In this document: piece after piece, positions 33,206-42,253 of the stretch
How positions within the stretch are numbered: position 1 is the first letter of the stretch
How the letters are laid out: each line of letters begins with the position of its first letter
Source of the DNA: Alphaproteobacteria bacterium UBA1908
GTDB lineage: Bacteria; Pseudomonadota; Alphaproteobacteria; Caedimonadales; UBA1908
DNA: 52,020 nt
Assembly: GCA_002337525.1 (NCBI GenBank)
Contig: DDGG01000015.1
Span: 1,207-53,226, forward strand
Direction of reading: 5' to 3'
The notes under the pieces: model-generated
Seen by the model: the letters and a program-made list of their open reading frames with translations, nothing else
The model's database searches: none
Told to the model about the DNA's origin: nothing
Translations under genes and position numbers: made by a program

Positions 33206-34423
33206 TTACCTATTTCTGGCAAAGAAACGGTTAATAAAAGACATTTTTCCTGATGTATCAGGAAAAATAGCAGTCTGGTCAATAAGGAGAGCGGCTAACT
33301 GATGGATCCCTTTTGCTAACGGACCATTATATCCAACAACAGGTTTGCCATCATTTAGGGCAACAAGAGGAGTTATTGAATCAAAGGAAATGACACAATC
33401 AATCTTTTTTTGGACAGATTCTTCAAAAAGGTCATGATCAATATGACCTTCTTTATAAAGACCTTCATTATTAACAACGAGTATAATTTTTTGTTCAGGA
33501 TTCTCATTCTCGCGGATTAATTTTGTTAAACGTACGACATCCCGGACTGAAACAAGAGTTGTATCACAAACAATAACAACTGTGTTTGAAAGGAGCAGGA
33601 GTTCGGTATTAATACCATCGGAGAAAGAGCGTGGCAGGTCGAAAAGACTATATTGAAACTGAGACAGAATAATAGGAAGAAGAGCGCTAACGGCTCCTTC
33701 TGAAATAAGAAAGGGTTCATCAAGAGCTTCTTCTGAGCTAAGCACAGAGAGGTTATCTGTTTGTCGTACCATAACCCGTTCGGTAAAAAGGTCATCAATA
33801 CGTTGGGGGGCTTCAAGAACATCCCTGAAACCCGTTGATGTTTCTGTATCAAGCAAGTGTGATAACATGCTTCCCTGTACGTTAAGATCGATAAGTGATG
33901 TTTTTTTCGTATATTGATTTGCTAGAAGGAATCCACAGTTTGCAAGAAGAGTTGAAACACCAATCCCTCCACGAGCCCCCACAAATGAGATAAGTTTCCC
34001 ATATTCTGAGAAGGCTTTTGTGTTGCGGTCATCATTTCCTAAAACAACACTTTCAAAAGTTTTTAAAAGCAGCTTATCTGAAAGGGGCTTTACAACATAA
34101 TCCTGAACGCCAAGGGACAGGAGTTGACGAAAAATCCCAACTTCATTTTTGTCGCCAATCGCAATGACTTTAACACCAGGTTCGCAACAATCTGCAATTT
34201 TTTTGATATCAGAAACGGGGAGTTTAGAGCTTGATAAATCTACAACCAGCACAGCAGGAGACGCATTATTTTTTAAGAAATCAATGCTCTCGTTAATGCC
34301 TCCAATGCGAATGTCAGAGATCAATTGCAGATGATCTGTTGGCACCGACTGAAGAATTTTTTGTGACTCTGCGTCTGTGACAAAGGCTAATAACTTGTTT
34401 GATTGTGCCGTTTTTTTAATCAT
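33206..34423 (-). CDS. cpaE: Tad pilus localisation protein CpaE/TadZ
   Basis: A 405-residue protein. The N-terminal part (about 1-125) is a receiver-like domain lacking a clear phosphorylation signature; it ends near SLGVQDYVVKPLSDKLLLKTF. The C-terminal part (about 140-380) is a MinD/ParA-type ATPase with a deviant Walker A, GARGGIGVSTLLAN. Family knowledge: CpaE/TadZ places the pilus machine at a cell pole. It sits between cpaD and cpaF, as in Caulobacter. Confidence 0.9.
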   Translation of the reverse strand: MIKKTAQSNKLLAFVTDAESQKILQSVPTDHLQLISDIRIGGINESIDFLKNNASPAVLVVDLSSSKLPVSDIKKIADCCEPGVKVIAIGDKNEVGIFRQLLSLGVQDYVVKPLSDKLLLKTFESVVLGNDDRNTKAFSEYGKLISFVGARGGIGVSTLLANCGFLLANQYTKKTSLIDLNVQGSMLSHLLDTETSTGFRDVLEAPQRIDDLFTERVMVRQTDNLSVLSSEEALDEPFLISEGAVSALLPIILSQFQYSLFDLPRSFSDGINTELLLLSNTVVIVCDTTLVSVRDVVRLTKLIRENENPEQKIILVVNNEGLYKEGHIDHDLFEESVQKKIDCVISFDSITPLVALNDGKPVVGYNGPLAKGIHQLAALLIDQTAIFPDTSGKMSFINRFFARNR

Positions 34424-34440
34424 GAGATTTTAAAAGCCTT

Positions 34441-35088
34441 TTATTCTTCTGATACTGTTTCAACTTTTAATTCTTTGACTTTATCCGTACGAAGGTTGGT
34501 AATAGCCAGAGAATTTAAAGGACCATCACTATTGGCAAGCGTCCTGCCCTTTAGAAGATCATAAGGGTCTGCGATCATATCGGCTAAATTGGCAGCGTTG
34601 GTGCATCCAAAGTTTTTTTCTCCTTCGGGCCTTACTATAAGGTGCATATCTTCATTCCAACCACATTTTGGTGCCAGGGCCTGGTATTGATCAATTGTAA
34701 CAGTAATAGAGTCAATACCCTTAGTATTATGAGAGATACCATTGTTCATAAAAGTGAGTTCAATGTTTTTACGATCAATACCAAGGGAGACAAGTTTTTC
34801 ACTGATAACATGAACCCGGCTTTTTAACAGGGGGGAAGCAAGGTCTTCGCGAGAATGCCGTAAAACAAGCCGTGCATGAAGTGGGGGGGTCTTGGTAAAT
34901 GAAAGAATCATACGTTTAAGATGGCTCACTTGATGAGCAGAAAGATGATTTGCGCGTCCCTTGAACATGACATCATAGTGTTTGGAGGAACGTTCAACTG
35001 CTGGATGCCAGGGTTTTGGTGGTTCTGAATCAATGTAGCACCCTGCCAGGATAAAGGGTAAAACAATCAACCATTTCTGCTTTAACAT
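34441..35088 (-). CDS. cpaD: Tad pilus lipoprotein CpaD
   Basis: A 215-residue protein with a lipoprotein signal peptide: MLKQKWLIVLPFILAGC, with the lipid-attached Cys at residue 17. The family's C-terminal end has the NFGCTNAANLADMIADPYDLLKGR pattern, which is diagnostic for CpaD. It is an outer-membrane or periplasmic partner of the CpaC secretin. It lies 25 bases after cpaC. Confidence 0.9.
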   Translation of the reverse strand: MLKQKWLIVLPFILAGCYIDSEPPKPWHPAVERSSKHYDVMFKGRANHLSAHQVSHLKRMILSFTKTPPLHARLVLRHSREDLASPLLKSRVHVISEKLVSLGIDRKNIELTFMNNGISHNTKGIDSITVTIDQYQALAPKCGWNEDMHLIVRPEGEKNFGCTNAANLADMIADPYDLLKGRTLANSDGPLNSLAITNLRTDKVKELKVETVSEE

Positions 35089-35113
35089 TTCGTGTTATCC
35101 TTCCTTGTTCTTT

Positions 35114-36511
35114 TTAGTCGATGTGAAACCCTGCAGATCCAGCAAGCTTCATATCCTTGAGGCGCTTTATTTCAGGTGATCCAGTTCGATTTAAACGATT
35201 CAGGAAAATCAGCTCCAGATTTGAGGCATGCTTGAGACCATCTGTTGGCAGGGACATCGTCCCTTTTGAGCTGGGTTTGACAACATAGGGTGTTACGACA
35301 ATAACAAGCTCTGTCTCATTACGCTGAAATTCAGTGGATCTGAACAAGGCTCCAAGAATAGGGATTTCTCCAAGGCCCGGATAGGCATTAATCGTATTGC
35401 TGATATTACGAGAAATCAAGCCGGCAATGGCAAGACTTTGACCACTGGCAAGTTCTACTGATGTTTCAGCTCGGCGTGTTTGAATGGCGGGAACTCGTAT
35501 ATTGACACCTCCTGCTGTGAAATCAATCGCATTTGTTTCATCCAGCTCACTGACTTCCGGGCGAACACGCAGGTTAATAAGGTCAGGAGATAAAACTGTT
35601 GGTGTAAAGGCAAGACTCGTTCCAAATTGCTTGAATTCAATAGTGACTTTATTATCCTGTGGAACAGGGTAGGGAAACTCTCCCCCTACAAGAAAACTTG
35701 CTGTTTGACCAGAAAGAGCAACAAGGTTAGGTTCCGCCAAAATACTGGCAAGGCTTTCCCGGTTCAAGGCATCAATCAAGGCTCCCATATCTGTGGTGCC
35801 GTCACGGAAGCGAACACCAAGACTTTTGGTGCCTCCTCCTCCTCTCACAAAATTACTGCCTGTTGGGCTGGGTGTTGTATTTAGGGGAGCACGGGCGCCT
35901 GAAAGAAAACCAAAAAGAAATTTGTCTGTTGAAGTAAAGGCAGCATCCCAGTTTATATCAAACTGGTTTAGAACTGAGCGACGTACTTCGGCAACCTTGA
36001 CTTTTAAGTAAACTTGTGTAGGCGTCGAAATACGGAGGTTGTTGACAATAACTCCTTCTGATCCTATGTACCTTGAAGCAATATTTTCGGCGTCTCTCAT
36101 AATACGGGCTTCAGAAACTTCTCCCTTCAAAATAAGACCTGTTGGAGAAGAGTAGACTTCGATTCTTTCGTCTGGAAAGGATCGGCGCATGACGTGATTT
36201 AAGTTACTGATAGCATGGGAAACATTCACAGTAACCTTAAGAGTTGTTTTCCCACTTTTATCGGTTGCAAAAAAAGTTGTTGTTCCGGGCTTTTTACCAA
36301 AAATATACGCCACGGTCGAGCTGTTGAGTTGTACGTCGGCTATTTCAGGATTGGCGACAAAAACTTCACTAACGTTATCTCCTATTTTAATAATATCAGC
36401 TGTGTTTTGTTCAAGAGTTAGGCTCCGTGCCATCAAGGGAGAAAAGCAAAGTCCAAAAAAAGTAACCAATAAGAAAAGTATTTTGGAAGCTCTTGTTCTG
36501 TAAACAGTCAT
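35114..36511 (-). CDS. cpaC: Tad pilus secretin CpaC/RcpA
   Basis: A 465-residue outer-membrane secretin. A signal peptide occupies about residues 1-28 (ending near LMARS). The N-terminal pilus and secretion domain has GDNVSEVFVANPEIADVQL. A BON-like segment and the secretin domain follow, with EPNLVALSGQTASFLVGGEFPYPVPQ, SLAFTPTVLSPDLINLRVRPEVSELD and the terminal AGLISRNISNT...PGLGEIPILGALFRS pattern. It forms the pilus exit ring. Its ATG shares one base with the cpaB stop. Confidence 0.94.
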   Translation of the reverse strand: MTVYRTRASKILFLLVTFFGLCFSPLMARSLTLEQNTADIIKIGDNVSEVFVANPEIADVQLNSSTVAYIFGKKPGTTTFFATDKSGKTTLKVTVNVSHAISNLNHVMRRSFPDERIEVYSSPTGLILKGEVSEARIMRDAENIASRYIGSEGVIVNNLRISTPTQVYLKVKVAEVRRSVLNQFDINWDAAFTSTDKFLFGFLSGARAPLNTTPSPTGSNFVRGGGGTKSLGVRFRDGTTDMGALIDALNRESLASILAEPNLVALSGQTASFLVGGEFPYPVPQDNKVTIEFKQFGTSLAFTPTVLSPDLINLRVRPEVSELDETNAIDFTAGGVNIRVPAIQTRRAETSVELASGQSLAIAGLISRNISNTINAYPGLGEIPILGALFRSTEFQRNETELVIVVTPYVVKPSSKGTMSLPTDGLKHASNLELIFLNRLNRTGSPEIKRLKDMKLAGSAGFHID

Positions 36512-37305
36512 TAATTTTTTACCTCCTCGGCGGTGCCAATGCTGACGCTGGATTTCTCATCCCCGCGTATGACAGAAATTGTTCGTTGTGTTGATTCTTT
36601 CTTTCTGTTGTTTTGTGAAGATGCCGAACTATTTTTCAGGTTTACCAAACTATAAACACTGATAGAAGGCTTGCCTTCTTTTAAAGCTGCGGCAAGGCGT
36701 TCTGCCTGATGGGGTGTTACCTCAAGGCTTATTTCTTTCGGAGGTTCAACTTTCTCACCGTATTCATAGGAAAGCTTGCCATCTGTTGCGACAACTCTGA
36801 CACGACTGACCACTGTTTTTCCAGATGTCTTTTCACCTCTGGAAGGGCGATCTGCGACGATGACATCTACATAATCTCCTGGCAAAACCAGCCCGGATAC
36901 ATTTGATCTTTTGCCAAGATTTATCGTAAAGGCCCGTTTGCCGGGGGCAAGAACTGCTGCAAGCAGGCTGCGATCATCTGCGCGAATAATTTTATCATTT
37001 CGAATGGGCTCTGATTTTGCAATTGAATAACGAACGATAGATCCTACAATTATTTTAAGGACTTTTTTCTGGTCAGCTTTTGTTAAATATGAAGTATGGA
37101 GAGATTCTTTTGGCCATATTTTCCAGGTAAGGTCGTTTTGTTCTATTTTAGTCCCTACGTTAAGGTCACGTTTTGCAACCAGGACCTGAACAGTATCGGC
37201 TTCTGACTGTATGCTATCTTCCCGGAGGATATTGCGCGTAAAAAGAGCCACAGCAACGGCAAGCGCTACGGCTAAAAGAAGAATTAAGATGTCACGAAGC
37301 TTCAT
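36511..37305 (-). CDS. cpaB: Tad pilus assembly protein CpaB/RcpC
   Basis: A 264-residue protein with an N-terminal membrane span (about residues 6-23) and an SAF-like domain starting VLVAKRDLNVGTKIEQNDL. The later LAAVLAPGKRAFTINLGKRSNVSGLVLPGDYVDVIV pattern is typical of CpaB. The C-terminal tail is rich in Ser, Asn and Lys. CpaB is a periplasmic component that works with the secretin. It is coupled to cpaC and follows cpaA by 11 bases. Confidence 0.92.
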   Translation of the reverse strand: MKLRDILILLLAVALAVAVALFTRNILREDSIQSEADTVQVLVAKRDLNVGTKIEQNDLTWKIWPKESLHTSYLTKADQKKVLKIIVGSIVRYSIAKSEPIRNDKIIRADDRSLLAAVLAPGKRAFTINLGKRSNVSGLVLPGDYVDVIVADRPSRGEKTSGKTVVSRVRVVATDGKLSYEYGEKVEPPKEISLEVTPHQAERLAAALKEGKPSISVYSLVNLKNSSASSQNNRKKESTQRTISVIRGDEKSSVSIGTAEEVKN

Positions 37306-37316
37306 GATTTACTAAA

Positions 37317-37895
37317 CTATCCTCCAAGTGTTCGCAAGATAACAGTGAAGGCAGCAAAAAAGATCGGTACCCCAAATGGAATAGGAACTTGCCTAAAGTT
37401 CTGTTCTTTAACAGCATTTGGAATAAAGGGTTTTTCAAGACGCTTGCTTAAAAAACGAATCCATTGTGTCTTCTCCCTGTTAACAACTATCATATGGGAC
37501 CATGCTCTTTTTCGCAAGTTTTCTATGAATTTTCCCGAAAAAACGTAGAGAAGGCTAATAATGCCTGCGAAAATACCTGAAAGAATCAAAAAATTAGAAA
37601 GATCTACTTCACTCATCCATAGGCCTGAAACAGCAAGAAATTTCGCGTCACCGGCGCCAAAAATTTTCCCGGCATAAAGTGTAAATCCTGCAAGAAGCAA
37701 GAGAATAAAAATAACAAGGGGTGTTATCAATGAGTGGAGATTGGAAAAAAATAAGGCTTTGATAAAGAAAAGAAGAAAAATGCTCACTATATGTAGATTT
37801 GGAATTTTGTAGAAAATAAAATCATATAAGGACGCCATAAAACCCAGACTTAAGAATAGAATATATAGGGCAATTAATAAATTATCAGTTATCAT
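37317..37895 (-). CDS. cpaA: Prepilin peptidase CpaA/TadV
   Basis: A 192-residue polytopic membrane protein of the type IV prepilin peptidase family. The first catalytic Asp is in the loop SLYDFIFYKIPN (about residues 22-33) and the second in the GxGD motif FGAGDAKFLAVSGLW (about residues 80-94). It processes Flp pilin precursors and pseudopilins. No N-methyltransferase domain is present, as expected for the short CpaA type. It is the first gene of the cpa operon. The expected flp pilin gene is not next to it. Confidence 0.9.
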   Translation of the reverse strand: MITDNLLIALYILFLSLGFMASLYDFIFYKIPNLHIVSIFLLFFIKALFFSNLHSLITPLVIFILLLLAGFTLYAGKIFGAGDAKFLAVSGLWMSEVDLSNFLILSGIFAGIISLLYVFSGKFIENLRKRAWSHMIVVNREKTQWIRFLSKRLEKPFIPNAVKEQNFRQVPIPFGVPIFFAAFTVILRTLGG

Positions 37896-37931
37896 ACTGC
37901 TTTCGCTCTAAGTCGAGACATGTTAATTCTT

Positions 37932-37960
37932 ATTATAGAGAATTTAATGTGCGTGAACAG
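37932..37960 (-). promoter_or_regulatory. Probable promoter of the cpa operon
   Basis: On the minus strand there is a perfect -10, TATAAT (37932-37937). The best -35 is weak (TGTTCA or CTGTTC at 37954-37960, 16-17 bases upstream). The start of cpaA lies about 40 bases downstream, and the region is shared with the divergent tadD-like gene. Confidence 0.5.
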
Positions 37961-38076
37961 AGTTTAATTTATCCAGACTGGTATCATAACGATATGTCGT
38001 TTTTTGGTCAGGTGTGTTTTGTCATTTCTGTTGCAGTACTATCGTTCTTAACGTCGGGGATGGAAGAGGTTTATTA

Positions 38077-38982
38077 GTGTTTAGAAAAACAATAGTTATG
38101 ATGTTGGTTGTTTTAGGGTCTGCCTGCGAACATGGCTCGCATGTTTCTCTGGGAGAAGCTGGCCAAAAGACATCGGAGTCTCTTTTGAAAGTTGCAAAGG
38201 ACCTTTCTGCATCAGGTGATCTCGTGACGGCTTCTCGTCTGTATCGACAAGCCTTGACGCTTGACCCTGATAATGATCTGGCAACTCTGGAATATGCCGG
38301 TTTGCTCCGTAAAATGAATCAGCTGGATGAGGCTCTGGAGGTCGTAAAAATTTGCGGGGCTAAAAAACCAGATTGCCCAAAAGTGAAGGTTGAGACAGGA
38401 TCAATTTATCTTGCTAAACACCAGCCCAGGGAAGCACGTTATTTCCTTGAAACAGTTCTTGAAAAAGAACCCGAGAATTTGATTATCCTAAATGCAATGG
38501 GTGTCAGCTATGATTTGGAAGGGCGTCATAAACAGGCACAATTATATTATGAAAAAGCGCTACGTTTGGAGTCATCTTATGCCAGCGCACAAGCGAATAA
38601 AGCTCTCTCACTTGCGCTGCAGGGAGAGCATGCAAAAGCGATTTCTCTTCTTGAGAAACGCGTTGAGAGACTGGATGCTTCTTTGAAAGATCGTGAAAAT
38701 CTGGCGCTTGTTTATGGTCTTACAGGACAGTATGAAAAAGCGGCAAATTTATATGGAGAAGATCTTTCTCGACAAGATATCCAGCGTAATATTGCCTACC
38801 TTCAAACTATTAGGTCTAATATTGTGTATGATCAGCCGGAAGAGCCGGAAACAATGACACTTGAGTCTTTTCTGCAAGGAGGTCAGACCTTTGAAAGAGT
38901 GTTGGGCGCTCCAGTTGGAAAAGAGTCTCTGTCGTCACAGGAAGCTGGTGCCAGGAATCAATTCTTAAAAAAAGGTCTGTAA
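38077..38982 (+). CDS. TadD-like TPR lipoprotein
   Basis: A 301-residue protein from the GTG at 38077, chosen because GAAGAGG lies about seven bases upstream and the start gives a lipoprotein-like signal peptide (FRKTIVMMLVVLGSAC, Cys about residue 16). An upstream in-frame start at 38014 would hide that signal. Residues about 40-230 are tandem TPR repeats, for example ASRLYRQALTLDPDNDLATLEYAGLL and AQLYYEKALRLESSYASAQANKALSLALQG. Such proteins act in Tad pilus systems as TadD or as pilotins for the secretin. Its divergent position to cpaA-F supports that role; the name is not certain. Confidence 0.75.
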   Translation: MFRKTIVMMLVVLGSACEHGSHVSLGEAGQKTSESLLKVAKDLSASGDLVTASRLYRQALTLDPDNDLATLEYAGLLRKMNQLDEALEVVKICGAKKPDCPKVKVETGSIYLAKHQPREARYFLETVLEKEPENLIILNAMGVSYDLEGRHKQAQLYYEKALRLESSYASAQANKALSLALQGEHAKAISLLEKRVERLDASLKDRENLALVYGLTGQYEKAANLYGEDLSRQDIQRNIAYLQTIRSNIVYDQPEEPETMTLESFLQGGQTFERVLGAPVGKESLSSQEAGARNQFLKKGL

Positions 38983-38995
38983 GATTCTTCGAAGA

Positions 38996-39013
38996 TTCCT
39001 TCAAATTAAGGAA
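38996..39013. terminator. Small hairpin after the TadD-like gene
   Basis: TTCCTT (38996-39001) pairs with AAGGAA (39008-39013) across six bases, and is preceded by the palindrome TCTTCGAAGA. There is no T-run, so it is a weak terminator candidate. The remaining spacer up to 39227 has no recognisable gene. Confidence 0.3.
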
Positions 39014-39227
39014 GCTCATTCTCCCTTGAGCAAATACCAAGGCTTTCTGGAATTGTATTCTCAAGCCTGATGCATAATGTTGCTTTCTTCCTCCGGGTGA
39101 CATCTCTATTCCTGCCATTTAGAAGGCGCTGCAGCGAAAATTCTTTCGTTATTAAGAAGGAGTGAAGTGACTGAAAATTCACAATCGCCAACAATAAAGC
39201 TAATTATCGTTAAGTCTATGGGATTTA

Positions 39228-40508
39228 TTATTTCCTGTAACGATTAACAAAGCCTTCCAGGGCTACCTTTGCAGATTGTTTTCCCAGAACGACATGCTCG
39301 ATAATATCCATCAGGTCCTGACGCTTTGGAGCGTAGTCTTTAAGTCGGATACCATTAGGAAGGGCTTTTCTTTCACGAAGGACTTGCTGGACGGCAACAG
39401 ACGCAGGCTGGTTTTTTTCATAGAATCCTGATGCCAGGGTTTTTTGATAGGCCGATTTTGTAACAGGCAAATACCCCGTTAATTGATGCCATTTGGCTTG
39501 AATGTCAAGGCTCATAAGGTATTGTAGGTAAACTTTAACACCTTCACAGGGTTCTTGTTGAGTGGTCACCCATAATGACGTTCCACAGACATTTTGGGCG
39601 AAAGGTTCGTTGGTGTAAGTCTGGTCATATGGATAGGCTCCAACGCCAATTTGAAAGGCGGGCTTGTTAAGCTTTAGAAGGCTGTATCTATTGGCTCCTT
39701 GGAAGAGCATGCCGCAGTTTCCATCAGTAAAGAATTTTTCTGGTTCGACTGTTTTTTGACCCTGGTAACTGTAAATTCCAATTTTTTGCCAGTCACGAAA
39801 TTTCTGAAGTCGTTTGATATGGAGAGGCGAATCTAGCAGAAAAGTAGATTCATATCCCGGAGCATCAAAGCCATTGTTGTGTTCTGCAAAAGGGAGGTTG
39901 TTAACAACACAGTAATGTTCAAAAACATAAGCGGCAGGCCAGGCTGTCGTAAAGCCTTTGTACCCTGCATTTACAAGCTTTTCCGAGAAAGCTTCAACTT
40001 CTTGCCAGGTTGTTGGGGCTCTATCTGGCAGGCCTACTTTCTTGAAAAGATCTCTATTATAATAAAGAACAGCAACAGAACAGTTAAAGGGAACAGACGC
40101 AAGCTGATCTTCAAAAGAATAGAATGCATTAATGACATCAAGAAGGTCGTTTTCATCCCGGGAAATCAGGGTATGAACAGGAAGATAAGATGACTTCTTC
40201 AAAGCCATAGTGGGGGTATTGAATTCAGAAACCATAAGAAGGTGCGGTTTTTTTTCTCCTCGTTTTTCTTTTTGAATAAAACGGTCGAAACTATCAACGT
40301 AATTGCCTCCGTAAACAAGAGTGACCTGATATTGATTTTGCTGTTTATTAAAAGTGTCTGTTATTTCAGTTAACTTGTCAGCCAGGAATCCTTCAAGAGA
40401 ATGTTGGAAGACAATTTTTTCTTTACTATGTAAAGGATTAAATATCGTTGCCAGAAAGAGTGGCCAGGCAAAAAGAAAAAATGTTTTTGAAGCAAATATT
40501 TTCATCAT
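39228..40508 (-). CDS. ugpB: Orphan UgpB-like ABC substrate-binding protein
   Basis: A 426-residue periplasmic binding protein. A signal peptide covers about residues 1-28 (ending near PLHSKE). The N-terminal IVFQHSLEGFLADKLTEITDTFNKQQNQYQVTLVYGGNYVDSFDRF and later ASVPFNCSVAVLYYNRDLFKKVGL match the glycerol-3-phosphate binding protein UgpB. The C-terminal part has the usual extended sugar-binding protein pattern (GYLPVTKSAY, ASVAVQQVLRER). No permease or ATPase of the Ugp type is near: the neighbours are gshA and the TadD-like gene. It may work with a distant transporter. Specificity for glycerol-3-phosphate is inferred from the family. Confidence 0.82.
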   Translation of the reverse strand: MMKIFASKTFFLFAWPLFLATIFNPLHSKEKIVFQHSLEGFLADKLTEITDTFNKQQNQYQVTLVYGGNYVDSFDRFIQKEKRGEKKPHLLMVSEFNTPTMALKKSSYLPVHTLISRDENDLLDVINAFYSFEDQLASVPFNCSVAVLYYNRDLFKKVGLPDRAPTTWQEVEAFSEKLVNAGYKGFTTAWPAAYVFEHYCVVNNLPFAEHNNGFDAPGYESTFLLDSPLHIKRLQKFRDWQKIGIYSYQGQKTVEPEKFFTDGNCGMLFQGANRYSLLKLNKPAFQIGVGAYPYDQTYTNEPFAQNVCGTSLWVTTQQEPCEGVKVYLQYLMSLDIQAKWHQLTGYLPVTKSAYQKTLASGFYEKNQPASVAVQQVLRERKALPNGIRLKDYAPKRQDLMDIIEHVVLGKQSAKVALEGFVNRYRK

Positions 40509-40568
40509 GAATCCCCAGTCTAACCTGATAAAAATTTACACTTTGACCGTAGGCGCAAATATTTTTAT

Positions 40569-41879
40569 TTACAAGATATTTTTGATAAAGGTGCTAGGAT
40601 TCTGTGCTTTTCGAAAAGCTTCAAGTGTTTGATCCGCAAAACTTTTTTTTGAGTCAAGCATATCAAAGAGGGGTTGAAGATAAACTTCTTCTTCCCTGTT
40701 TCGTGAGCGAAGTCCTTCTTGAGAAAGAGAAACAACTTCATAAGCCAAATCCCATAAAGATTCACCTTGGAAAGAGGCATAAAGACCCTTACGTGCGACC
40801 TGGCTGGAAAGGTCCTTGATCTCTCTCACTTGCCATGTTTGTATCAGATCATAAATTCTTTGAAGAATGGTGTCATCATACAGGAGTCCTGTCCAAAAAC
40901 CAGGAAGCGACATAAGCTGTGGCGTTGAGCCGCTATCTGCCCCTCTCATCTCAATAAATCGTTTTAACCTTGCTTCGGTGAAAATTGTTGTTAAATGGTC
41001 ATCCCAGTCCTGAAGGGTTGGTTTTTCACCGGGAAGAGCTTCCAGATTCCCTTCCAGAAAGGTCTTGAAGGGAATTCCAGCAACATTGAGATAGCGTCCT
41101 TTTCTGCGAACAAAGTAAAGAGGAACATTGATTGCATACTCAATGTAACGCTCGTAACCAAAGGTATCTTCAAAAACAAAATCAAGCAGACCACATCGAT
41201 CTGGGTCAGTTTCTTCCCAAAAGGCCCGCCGAATACTTTGATATCCATTGATGCCTCCTTTAGAAAGGGGGGAATTGGCGAAAAGTGCTGTCGCGAGAGG
41301 TTGTAGCGCTATGCCAATACGCATTTTTCTGATCATGTCTCTTTCGGACTTAAAATCAAGATTGACCTGCACTGTGCAGGATCCTGTCATCATTTCATGT
41401 CCAAGAGCTCCCTTTGTGGCCATATAGGGGCGCATGATTTTGTAACGCTCCTTTCTCATCCAGCTTCTATCTGCGAGCTGGGTGAAAGGGTCTGCTCCCA
41501 GGGGTAAAACTAATAACCCCAAACCATTTGCAAGATGAAGAAGTGTTTTTTGATGACCCTCAATTTCCTTAAATGTTTCATGAAGATTTTCAAGGGGTGC
41601 ACCTGAAAGTTCGAATTGTCCCCCAGGTTCAAGAGAAAGAGTTCTATCCTCTATTTTAAGGCCGACGGTGTTTTTACCTTCCTTGACAGGAATGCCTTCA
41701 ATTTTTGACCATTGATCCAGAAGGATTTGTATTTGGTCCGCAGTTGCTCTTTTAAGGCTTTTTGCATCAAAGAGGAAAACCTCGTGTTCTGTTCCAATGC
41801 GATAATTTGCCTGACTTGTTTCTGCATTTTTGAAAAAATTGAAGAGTTCTTCTTTTTTTTCGATAGGAGGTAAAATCAT
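40569..41879 (-). CDS. gshA: Glutamate-cysteine ligase
   Basis: A protein of 436 residues from the ATG at 41879; a TTG at 41900 would add seven residues and is not preferred. It belongs to the plant/alphaproteobacterial GCS2-like class: the start region has YRIGTEHEVFLFD, then LSLEPGGQFELSGAPLENLHET, GHEMMTGSCTVQVNLDF, and FIEMRGADSGSTPQLMSLPGFW. It makes gamma-glutamylcysteine, the first step of glutathione synthesis. It has a 60-base spacer before ugpB and is divergent from rpmF. The glutathione synthetase gene gshB is not in the window. Confidence 0.93.
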   Translation of the reverse strand: MILPPIEKKEELFNFFKNAETSQANYRIGTEHEVFLFDAKSLKRATADQIQILLDQWSKIEGIPVKEGKNTVGLKIEDRTLSLEPGGQFELSGAPLENLHETFKEIEGHQKTLLHLANGLGLLVLPLGADPFTQLADRSWMRKERYKIMRPYMATKGALGHEMMTGSCTVQVNLDFKSERDMIRKMRIGIALQPLATALFANSPLSKGGINGYQSIRRAFWEETDPDRCGLLDFVFEDTFGYERYIEYAINVPLYFVRRKGRYLNVAGIPFKTFLEGNLEALPGEKPTLQDWDDHLTTIFTEARLKRFIEMRGADSGSTPQLMSLPGFWTGLLYDDTILQRIYDLIQTWQVREIKDLSSQVARKGLYASFQGESLWDLAYEVVSLSQEGLRSRNREEEVYLQPLFDMLDSKKSFADQTLEAFRKAQNPSTFIKNIL

Positions 41880-42035
41880 AAAAAAACTGCTTAAATCCAA
41901 AAGGTAAGGTCAACTTACCACAAAAAGAAAAAAATATATCACAGGATTCATTGTCATTTTTGTTGCGTTTTATGTTTTTTTTCGATAAACAATCAAATAT
42001 CAGTTTTATGTTTTTAAAAATAAGGTAGGTCCTCA

Positions 42036-42221
42036 ATGGCTGTTCCAAAGAGAAAAACAACCCCTTCACGCAGGGGGATGCGCCGCGCTCATGATCGTTT
42101 GAAACTTGTGCGTCCTGGTGAGTGTTCAAATTGTGGAGAAACCAAATTACCCCATCACATGTGCGGTAAATGCGGTTTTTACAAGGATCGTCAGGTTCTT
42201 GATATTTCTTCTGACGCCTAG
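42036..42221 (+). CDS. rpmF: Ribosomal protein bL32
   Basis: A 61-residue protein of the usual length for bL32. It begins MAVPKRKTTPSRRGMRRAHD and carries the four-cysteine zinc ribbon (CSNCGE, then CGKCGF). It is a 50S ribosomal subunit protein. AAGGTAGG lies just upstream of the ATG. It is followed by plsX after 32 bases and fabH, a common arrangement. Confidence 0.97.
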   Translation: MAVPKRKTTPSRRGMRRAHDRLKLVRPGECSNCGETKLPHHMCGKCGFYKDRQVLDISSDA

Positions 42222-42253
42222 TCTTTACTTTTGTTAAGCTTGGATAAAAGGTC

